Part shown: piece after piece, positions 1-4,562 of the stretch
How positions within the stretch are numbered: the first letter of the stretch is position 1
Layout of the letters: the number at the start of each line of letters is the position of its first letter
Assembly (NCBI GenBank): GCA_947462525.1
Contig: CANHPK010000146.1
Coordinates: 1-5,372 of the forward strand
Direction: 5' to 3'
Length of the DNA: 5,372 bases
From: Roseiflexaceae bacterium
GTDB lineage: Bacteria > Chloroflexota > Chloroflexia > Chloroflexales > Roseiflexaceae
Translations under genes and position numbers: made by a program
Notes under the pieces: generated by a model
The model's database searches: none
What the model saw: the letters and a program-made list of their open reading frames with translations, nothing else
Told to the model about the DNA's origin: nothing

Positions 1-689
1 GCGGTCTCTTTGAACAACAACGAACCAGCCATTGCCGATGCATACGACGGACCGCGGCCCACAAAGGTAATCGCCCCCCAGGTGCGCCACAACGCTGGCA
101 GTTCACTCGCAACAAAGCTCGCATTGAGCGTCTGCATGGCGCTCAACGCAGGCTGGATGGCACGTTGAATCTGCTCGGTCGACTCGCCCACCACCAGGCG
201 TACCAACACCCCGAGTGCCACCAGCGAGGTTGTGTAGGTCTTGGTCGCGACGGCGCGCTCGGCACCGGCCAAATGCGGTACGACGGCATGGGCAGCCTTG
301 GCCAGCGTGCCATTGGGGTTGTTGGTGACCGCGATGATGGTCGACTGCGGCTTGACGTTTTGGAGCAGGCGGACTGCTTCGATGGTCTCGCCGGATTGCG
401 AAATGATAATCAGCACCGAGTCCGCCGTCAATGCCGCCGCACCAAAGTGCAACAGCTCGGACAACTCGATGTGCTGGACTGCATATCCGGCTGCCAATAA
501 CGTCAACATAGCGGGATAGGCCGAATAAAACGAGCTCCCCATACCGGTCAAAATGATGCGCTTGCCGCGTGCGGCGCGGAGCAGTGCGGCGGCCGCTTGT
601 GTCTGACTGCCAGCTGCCAGATGCGTCTGTAAGGCTCTCGTCAACAAGGCTGGCTGGGCGAGGATGTCGGTAGCGTAGTCGGTCGTCAT
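1..689 (-). CDS. Double-SIS-domain sugar-phosphate-binding protein, AgaS/GlmS-isomerase-like, 3' end missing
   Basis: The first 229 residues are visible and the frame runs off the left edge. About 110 more residues would be expected for the usual length of roughly 340. The first SIS domain shows GMGSS (49-53, phosphate loop), SQSGETIE (97-104) and AVTNNPNGTLA (120-130), followed by GAERAVATKTYT (142-153), the counterpart of the GxExGVASTKAFT segment of GlmS. The second SIS domain begins at GRGPSYASAMAGSL (211-224). SIS domains bind phosphosugars, and relatives isomerise or deaminate amino-sugar phosphates or deglycate fructosamine phosphates. There is no glutaminase domain, so this is not a complete GlmS. 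Aligned with E. coli GlmS, the positions of catalytic Glu481 and Lys485 are Ala and Leu here while Glu488 is kept, so plain GlmS isomerase chemistry is unlikely. The ATG at 689 is preceded by GGAG about 8 nt upstream. The gene starts 27 bp after the decarboxylase stop, which suggests one transcript. The substrate is unknown. No signal peptide is seen, so it is probably cytoplasmic. Confidence 0.9.
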   Translation of the reverse strand, partial: MTTDYATDILAQPALLTRALQTHLAAGSQTQAAAALLRAARGKRIILTGMGSSFYSAYPAMLTLLAAGYAVQHIELSELLHFGAAALTADSVLIIISQSGETIEAVRLLQNVKPQSTIIAVTNNPNGTLAKAAHAVVPHLAGAERAVATKTYTTSLVALGVLVRLVVGESTEQIQRAIQPALSAMQTLNASFVASELPALWRTWGAITFVGRGPSYASAMAGSLLFKET

Positions 690-716
690 GGAATCTGCTC
701 CTGTAGGCGGGAAAGG

Positions 717-1883
717 TTATTGGGCAATCAGCGCGCGTGCAGTGAGGACGTCAATCAACTCGGCAGGTCCAGCAACGACACCGGGGATGATGTCTATGTC
801 CGGGAACAATGAACGTATCGCCGCGCGCACTGCATCTGCATCCGCTTGACGGTGCATGAATACCGCAGTCGGCCCTGTATCGGTCGAACAATAGACGGGG
901 ATCCCACGTGCCCGCAAGTCATTACACATGCGGAACAACGCGATATTCTCGGATTCCCAGCCTATGATTTTGTAGTCGTCGCCGCCCGACATGGTAATCC
1001 CATGCAGGCGCATGCTGTCGATCTCGGCCATGCGACCGAGGTATTGCCAATCGTCGCGCTGGATTGCTTCGATCATGGCAATGACTTCTGCCGAACGTGA
1101 TGTCATCCAGCCAGCAAACAACGTACTATCGGGTGCATCGTGATGGGCTTGTTCGGTTTTGAGGCCGATCCGTGACGGGATCGGGACGGTCGTCAGGGCA
1201 GCGTCGGCGAACATACCGGGTCGGTCGAGTCGGAGTGCAAAACTATCCGTGTGTTCCATGCCCTGATGCGAGAGCCAAAGCGCGATGCCGCCCACTGCGG
1301 CACGGCAGCCAGACCCCGCCAACAAGCGGGCGATGCAGCTGACAAAGCGATGGTTTGCAACCAACTCTGGGCCGAACAACGCACCGATGGCAGCAACTGC
1401 CAGCGCTGCAGACCCAGACGCGCTCGAGCCAAGCCCTTTGCCGGCGACTTTTGCGCGAAAGAAGTTGCGTGTCTGCACCCGTGCCCGCCAAGTCACCCCG
1501 GCGATGCCACGCAATGCGTCGAGCGTCTGGATGACCCGATCGCGTTCGCGGCCGTGGGCGGGTTCGCTCCCCATCCAGATGTCATCGTCGCCCAAATCCG
1601 GGTCGTACTCGACAACGGTCACGGTATGGGCAGCATCACTGTTGAGCGAAATGCTCGGCAAATACGCGATGCGGGTTTGCCAATCGGCAAGTCCGTGGTA
1701 CTTCAAAATGCCCTGCATGGGGTACGCTTTGGCCGCGGCTGCGTGTCGTGCACGCGGTGTCGGGAGCGTCGCAGGGTATGCTGCAACCGTATAGCCGTGC
1801 GCGGCCAACGCCATCAAGATTGCCTCGTTCCCTGCCTGCATCAGCGGGATGTTCGCCGCAAGACCGTCACGGCTGGTGCTCAT
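717..1883 (-). CDS. Mevalonate (di)phosphate decarboxylase-like GHMP-fold enzyme, probable phosphomevalonate decarboxylase
   Basis: The 388-residue protein belongs to the mevalonate diphosphate decarboxylase branch of the GHMP fold. Motifs in order: ILKYHGLADW (59-68, matching the KYWGKRD block of yeast MVD1), PSISLN (76-81), the ATP loop GKGLGSSASGSAA (148-160), AGSGCRAAVGG (189-199, matching GSGSACRSLFGG), EIDSMRLHG (287-295) and STDTGPTAV (333-341, matching the DAGPNAV block). By this alignment the yeast triad Lys18, Arg158 and Asp302 is present as K61, R194 and D335, which favours ATP-dependent decarboxylation over the mevalonate 3-kinase offshoot. A homologue from Roseiflexus castenholzii was characterised as a phosphomevalonate decarboxylase that works with isopentenyl phosphate kinase. 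Whether this enzyme uses the mono- or diphosphate cannot be read from sequence. An N-terminal extension of about 50 residues is unusual for the classical enzyme. The start at 1883 is chosen because GAGG lies 7 nt upstream and it forms an ATGA overlap with a leader ORF. The alternative ATG at 1901 (six residues longer) has a poor ribosome site. Cytosolic. Confidence 0.88.
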   Translation of the reverse strand: MSTSRDGLAANIPLMQAGNEAILMALAAHGYTVAAYPATLPTPRARHAAAAKAYPMQGILKYHGLADWQTRIAYLPSISLNSDAAHTVTVVEYDPDLGDDDIWMGSEPAHGRERDRVIQTLDALRGIAGVTWRARVQTRNFFRAKVAGKGLGSSASGSAALAVAAIGALFGPELVANHRFVSCIARLLAGSGCRAAVGGIALWLSHQGMEHTDSFALRLDRPGMFADAALTTVPIPSRIGLKTEQAHHDAPDSTLFAGWMTSRSAEVIAMIEAIQRDDWQYLGRMAEIDSMRLHGITMSGGDDYKIIGWESENIALFRMCNDLRARGIPVYCSTDTGPTAVFMHRQADADAVRAAIRSLFPDIDIIPGVVAGPAELIDVLTARALIAQ

Positions 1884-1936
1884 CGGAATGCCTCGTTCCA
1901 TACGTCCAATATGTGTGGTAGTGTACCATTATTCAT
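1880..1936 (-). CDS. Putative 18-residue leader peptide upstream of the decarboxylase
   Basis: The predicted peptide is MNNGTLPHILDVWNEAFR. Its ATG at 1936 has a perfect AGGAGG Shine-Dalgarno (1943-1948) at a 6-nt spacing, the strongest ribosome site in the window. Its TGA stop (1880-1882) overlaps the decarboxylase ATG (1881-1883) in an ATGA arrangement, the classic geometry of translational coupling by termination and reinitiation. A hairpin just upstream (1947-1966) includes part of this ribosome site. No run of a regulatory amino acid is seen, so this is not an obvious amino-acid attenuator. I do not recognise the peptide. It could be a coupling or regulatory upstream ORF. The chance alternative is that AGGAGG and ATG coincide in an untranslated or non-transcribed stretch. 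A possible extended -10 at 1920-1928 lies inside the ORF and, if it is the real promoter, would exclude it. Confidence 0.42.
   Translation of the reverse strand: MNNGTLPHILDVWNEAFR
1891..1894 (-). promoter_or_regulatory. Ribosome binding site choosing the 1883 start of the decarboxylase
   Basis: On the minus strand GAGG is followed by 7 nt and then ATG at 1883. The longer candidate start at 1901 has only a GGA about 3-4 nt before it, and no other in-frame start lies between it and the upstream stop at 1929-1931. The site lies within the putative leader ORF, so ribosomes translating the leader would cross it before terminating at the decarboxylase start. Confidence 0.6.
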
Positions 1937-1942
1937 CGAAAG

Positions 1943-1948
1943 CCTCCT
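1943..1948 (-). promoter_or_regulatory. Perfect Shine-Dalgarno (AGGAGG) of the putative leader ORF
   Basis: The minus strand reads AGGAGG, then six bases, then ATG at 1936. Its first two bases are also the last two of the right arm of the 1947-1966 inverted repeat, so folding of that hairpin would partly occlude it. No decarboxylase-frame start codon lies at a suitable distance, so if the site is functional it must serve the leader. Confidence 0.5.
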
Positions 1949-1966
1949 CTGCACTGACCTGCAGAG
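1947..1966 (-). promoter_or_regulatory. Inverted repeat / hairpin overlapping the leader ribosome site
   Basis: Perfect 7-bp arms (minus strand CTCTGCA and TGCAGAG) are separated by a 6-nt loop. The downstream arm runs directly into AGGAGG and shares two bases with it. In a leftward transcript this could modulate translation of the leader ORF. It could also be a weak protein-binding dyad in the divergent promoter region. No U-tract follows, so it is not an intrinsic terminator. With arms this short, chance occurrence is possible. Confidence 0.35.
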
Positions 1967-1982
1967 CGACCGCACACCATAC

Positions 1983-1987
1983 GGAGG
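1983..1987 (+). promoter_or_regulatory. Ribosome binding site fixing the hydrolase start at 1995
   Basis: GGAGG is followed by 7 nt and ATG. This fixes the start at 1995, where the metal-binding beta strand of the family begins. The reading frame stays open far upstream (to 1251), but that part is antisense to the decarboxylase and has no family similarity. Confidence 0.8.
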
Positions 1988-1994
1988 TATTGCA

Positions 1995-2777
1995 ATGGTT
2001 GTGTTTGTGATGATTGATGGTATGCGTCCTGATTCTATCGACGCGGCAAACTGCGTCAATCTGCAGGCGTTCATGCGCCGTGGCTCGAGCACGATGCAGG
2101 CGCAGAGCGTCATGCCGAGTGTGACGCTCCCCTGTCACACGTCGATTTTTCATTCGGTGCCACCAGGCCGGCATGGAATAACGACCAACTACTATGTACC
2201 GATGGCACGACCCGTGCCCGGGCTAGTAGAGGTCGCTCGCATGCACGGCAAAAAATCTGCGTTTGTCCACAACTGGGAGCCACTGCGCGATATGACACGC
2301 CCCGAGCAACTGTCATACAGCTGGTGCCATGAACCGCCCCTCGACCAGAGTTACGATGACGAAATGCACCGCGAAGCCGTCCGGGTCGTCCAAACACAAC
2401 GCTATGACTTTGTGTTTGTCTACTACGGGTCGGTCGACACCGCCGGCCATGTCTATGGCTGGATGGAGCAAGGGTATCTCGACCAGCTTACCCATGTCGA
2501 CACCTTGGTCGGTGAACTCCTCGCTGCTATCCCGGCGGATAGTCACGTCGTCATCCAAGCTGACCACGGTGGCCACGAGCGCACCCATGGTACCGACATG
2601 GCCGAAGACATGACCATTCCATGGATGGCTGCAGGCCCACAAATCAAAACCAATTACACCATTGGTCGCAGCGTCTCGCTCCTCGACACTGCACCCACCC
2701 TCGCGCGCATGCTGGGTTTCGGCAACCATGAGGATTGGAACGGTACCAGCATCGACGAAATGTTCATCGACGCATAA
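1995..2777 (+). CDS. Alkaline-phosphatase-superfamily hydrolase (type I phosphodiesterase / nucleotide pyrophosphatase-like)
   Basis: A 260-residue predicted metal-dependent phospho-ester hydrolase. The metal ligands and nucleophile of the superfamily can be followed: D8 in VMIDGMRPD, the Thr nucleophile T44 in PSVTLPCHTS, D148 and H152 in GSVDTAGHVYG, D190 and H191 in ADHGGHE, and H198 in RTHGTD. By analogy with nucleotide pyrophosphatases, D8, T44, D190 and H191 would hold one metal, and D148, H152 and H198 the other (usually zinc or manganese). The closing SLLDTAPTLARMLG (228-241) is the usual C-terminal helix segment. The protein has no signal peptide or membrane anchor, so it is probably cytosolic, and it is shorter than many relatives because the cap insertion is small. 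The substrate could be a phosphodiester, pyrophosphate or phosphomonoester and cannot be chosen from sequence. It begins the rightward arm. The gap of 90 bp to the exporter contains a palindrome, so co-transcription with it is uncertain. Confidence 0.88.
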   Translation: MVVFVMIDGMRPDSIDAANCVNLQAFMRRGSSTMQAQSVMPSVTLPCHTSIFHSVPPGRHGITTNYYVPMARPVPGLVEVARMHGKKSAFVHNWEPLRDMTRPEQLSYSWCHEPPLDQSYDDEMHREAVRVVQTQRYDFVFVYYGSVDTAGHVYGWMEQGYLDQLTHVDTLVGELLAAIPADSHVVIQADHGGHERTHGTDMAEDMTIPWMAAGPQIKTNYTIGRSVSLLDTAPTLARMLGFGNHEDWNGTSIDEMFIDA

Positions 2778-2806
2778 AACTTCTGCCAATCGATACATAC
2801 ACGCAG

Positions 2807-2836
2807 CGGTTCTATCCGTACGTACGGATAGAACCG
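2807..2836. promoter_or_regulatory. 30-bp perfect palindrome upstream of the exporter, candidate repressor operator
   Basis: The two 15-base arms (CGGTTCTATCCGTAC at 2807-2821 and its exact reverse complement at 2822-2836) abut with no spacer. It lies 29 bp after the hydrolase stop and 31 bp before the exporter GTG. Long palindromes with a CCGTACGTACGG-type core resemble operators of TetR-family repressors that control DHA2 exporters (QacR on qacA is the known example), so I favour an operator. The alternative is an RNA hairpin ending the hydrolase transcript. The sequence after the right arm is only weakly T-rich (AACTATTTTG) and on the other side it is not, which argues against a standard intrinsic terminator. 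Confidence 0.65.
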
Positions 2837-2856
2837 AACTATTTTGTATACACACA

Positions 2857-2862
2857 AAGGAA
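2857..2862 (+). promoter_or_regulatory. Ribosome binding site selecting the GTG start of the exporter
   Basis: AAGGAA lies 5 nt before GTG at 2868. The frame can be opened earlier at a TTG at 2844, but that codon would place the ribosome site inside the gene and has no upstream site of its own, so GTG is preferred. Confidence 0.65.
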
Positions 2863-2867
2863 CTTCA

Positions 2868-4493
2868 GTGACAACAGCCGCACCAGCACGAGCAGGACTC
2901 GATGCAAAGTGGAAGGTCCTGATTTCGGTCGTCTTTGGGATTTTCTTGATTATCCTCGACACGACCGTCGTCAACGTTGCCTTCCAGACCCTCCGCCGCG
3001 AATACGGCGCCACGCTGAATGACGCCCAATGGATTATCAGTGTGTACACACTGTCGTTGGGTATTGTCACCCCGATCAGCGGATACCTCGCAGACCGCTT
3101 TGGCCCCAAGCGTATCTACACCATCGGGCTTGCGATTTTCGCTTTGTCTTCGTTGGCCTGCGGCTTGGCGCCGAGCCTGCCCGTGCTGATCATCGCACGC
3201 GCCTTTCAAGGCATCGGCGGCGGGTTAGCACAGCCACTCGGACCGGCGTTCATCTATCGGACGTTCCCCGCCAAAGAGCAGGGGATGGCGCTGGGCTTTT
3301 TTGGGATTGCCCTCGTGCTCGCACCTGCACTTGGTCCAATTCTGGGTGGCTGGCTGGTCGATATCGATCTGTGGCGCTGGATATTCTTCATTAACATCCC
3401 AATCGGGATTGTTGGCTTCGTGGTGTCGTCGCGTTGGTTGCCTATCGACACCGCACAGCGTGTCGTCAAAGCGGACCCGCTGGGGATTGCCACTGCCAGT
3501 ATCGGGTTCGGGTCGGTGTTGTACGCGAGCTCACTCGTTGCAAACTACGGCTGGACCGATGCAACCGTATTGACCTGGTATGCAGTCGGTGCTGCGGCAA
3601 TCATTAGCTGGATTATCGTCGAATTGTATGTTGCCAAAGAGCCGATGCTCGATTTGCGACTCTTCCGTTCGCCGACATTTGCCATGGCTAATCTCATCGG
3701 CTATGTCAGTGTGGTTGCCCTCTTTGGTGCAGAATTCTTGATGCCCGTCTACCTGCAAGCATTACGTGGCTATAGCGCATTCGAAAGCGGCCTCACCCTG
3801 TTGCCGTTGGCAATTGCAGCCGGGATAACCACCCCACTGGCAGGGCGCTTCTTCGATAAAATCGGCCCGCGCCCGCTCATCACCATCGGATTCACTATTT
3901 TGGTGATCAATACATGGCAATTCACCCAGATTCAGGCCGACACCTCGATTACGACCATTATGTTGCTCCTCGCATTACGTGGAGTAGCGCTGGGGATGAC
4001 CGTACAGACGACTTTTGCCACTGCGTTGAGCAGTGCTCCGGCCCCCAAGTTGGCACGAGCGTCGTCTCTGGTCAACGGGACGCGGTTTGTGGTGCAGTCG
4101 ATCGGTGTAGCCATTCTCGCCACGGTGTTGACGAGTACGTTGTCGGCCGAGGTCAAGAGCCTGCAGAACCAGGCCGAAGAAGCCACCACCGCGGTGCGTC
4201 AACCATTCGGGCTATGCGAAACGCCGGGTGTCGCCCCCGAAGACAACATCCCGCCTGCTGCTGCTGCCAAACTCAAGGATCTCCCTGCAGACCAAGCAGC
4301 CCCCGCCAAAGTAGCCATTCGTGCCCAGATACAGGCTGCCTGTGACCAAAATGTCCTCGGCTTCGAAGCTGCTTACCTGCTGACGTTCTATGTCGGCTTG
4401 TGCGCAATCGTCTTTGGGTTGTTCTTGCCGGGATGGCCTGGTCCTTGGGGAGGTCGCTCAGAGATGCAGAAAAAAGCCTCTGCCGGGCATTGA
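2868..4493 (+). CDS. MFS multidrug transporter of the DHA2 (EmrB/QacA, 14-TM) family
   Basis: A 541-residue inner-membrane protein, probably a proton-driven exporter of hydrophobic or cationic compounds. Family motifs: LDTTVVNVA (30-38, motif D1 of TM1), QWIISVYTL (54-62), GYLADRFGPKR (72-82, motif A), RAFQGIGGG (111-119, motif B) and LAPALGPILGG (151-161, motif C, the antiporter signature). I count about 14 hydrophobic segments, with TM13 ending near 425 and TM14 around 500-520. Between them is a hydrophilic loop of about 75 residues, predicted to face outward. It contains the Ala/Lys-rich stretch 460-490 and two cysteines, C450 and C492. The length fits the family (about 500-550). The GTG start is set by AAGGAA 5 nt upstream. 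It is preceded by a 30-bp palindrome that may be a repressor operator, and followed after 69 bp by the dehydrogenase on the same strand. Substrate unknown. No adjacent EmrA-like adaptor is in the window. Confidence 0.93.
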   Translation: MTTAAPARAGLDAKWKVLISVVFGIFLIILDTTVVNVAFQTLRREYGATLNDAQWIISVYTLSLGIVTPISGYLADRFGPKRIYTIGLAIFALSSLACGLAPSLPVLIIARAFQGIGGGLAQPLGPAFIYRTFPAKEQGMALGFFGIALVLAPALGPILGGWLVDIDLWRWIFFINIPIGIVGFVVSSRWLPIDTAQRVVKADPLGIATASIGFGSVLYASSLVANYGWTDATVLTWYAVGAAAIISWIIVELYVAKEPMLDLRLFRSPTFAMANLIGYVSVVALFGAEFLMPVYLQALRGYSAFESGLTLLPLAIAAGITTPLAGRFFDKIGPRPLITIGFTILVINTWQFTQIQADTSITTIMLLLALRGVALGMTVQTTFATALSSAPAPKLARASSLVNGTRFVVQSIGVAILATVLTSTLSAEVKSLQNQAEEATTAVRQPFGLCETPGVAPEDNIPPAAAAKLKDLPADQAAPAKVAIRAQIQAACDQNVLGFEAAYLLTFYVGLCAIVFGLFLPGWPGPWGGRSEMQKKASAGH

Positions 4494-4514
4494 ACCGAAC
4501 CCCGCATTCGCATC

Positions 4515-4542
4515 GACGCGGTACGCAGGTGCGTGCCGCGTC
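4515..4542 (+). promoter_or_regulatory. Strong intercistronic hairpin between exporter and dehydrogenase
   Basis: Arms GACGCGGTACGCA (4515-4527) and TGCGTGCCGCGTC (4530-4542) pair over 13 positions with one G-U wobble and 2 bases between the arms. In practice this is a 12-bp stem with an AGGU loop. It starts 21 nt after the exporter stop and ends 8 nt before the GGAGG ribosome site of the dehydrogenase. No U-tract follows, so it is unlikely to be a full intrinsic terminator. A role in mRNA processing, 3'-end protection or differential expression fits, and as DNA it could also be a protein-binding dyad. Confidence 0.6.
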
Positions 4543-4562
4543 CGACTATCGGAGGCCCCAAC

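Larger units (their letters stand above)
1902..1994. promoter_or_regulatory. Divergent intergenic region between the leftward and rightward arms
   Basis: This gap separates the decarboxylase from the hydrolase gene and must hold at least part of the promoters for both arms, since they diverge here. For the leftward arm, TGG-TACACT on the minus strand (1920-1928) resembles an extended -10 element (four of six -10 matches plus the TG) but has no good -35. If the leader ORF is real, the promoter should instead lie further right, in or before the start of the hydrolase gene. I found no convincing sigma-70-like pair for the rightward arm. Confidence 0.35.

Noticed and set aside
165..519. Plus-strand open frames of 111 and 92 codons at the left end.
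   Set aside because: They are antisense to the SIS protein, whose minus-strand frame carries SQSGET and GRG motifs; no similarity or ribosome site supports them.
690..716. The 27-bp gap between the decarboxylase and the SIS gene examined for a promoter or terminator.
   Set aside because: Apart from the GGAG ribosome site there is no dyad, T-run or promoter-like pair, so it looks like a simple intra-operon gap.
1898..1983. The 7-base word CCATACG occurs at 1898-1904 and 1977-1983, suggesting paired binding sites.
   Set aside because: The first copy is within coding sequence near the decarboxylase start, the flanks differ, and a 7-mer repeat over 80 bp is compatible with chance.
1251..1994. 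Long plus-strand extension of the hydrolase frame upstream of 1995 (would give a 508-residue protein).
   Set aside because: It is antisense to the well-supported decarboxylase, shows Cys/Arg-rich shadow composition, and the family fold plus the GGAGG site place the true start at 1995.
2844..2867. TTG at 2844 as the exporter start.
   Set aside because: It lies upstream of the AAGGAA ribosome site, which is properly spaced for GTG at 2868, and the added eight residues have no family counterpart.
2313..3109. Two minus-strand open frames (180 and 151 codons) across the hydrolase end, the palindrome and the exporter start.
   Set aside because: Both are antisense to motif-bearing genes, show no domain, and read through the palindrome only because it lacks stops.
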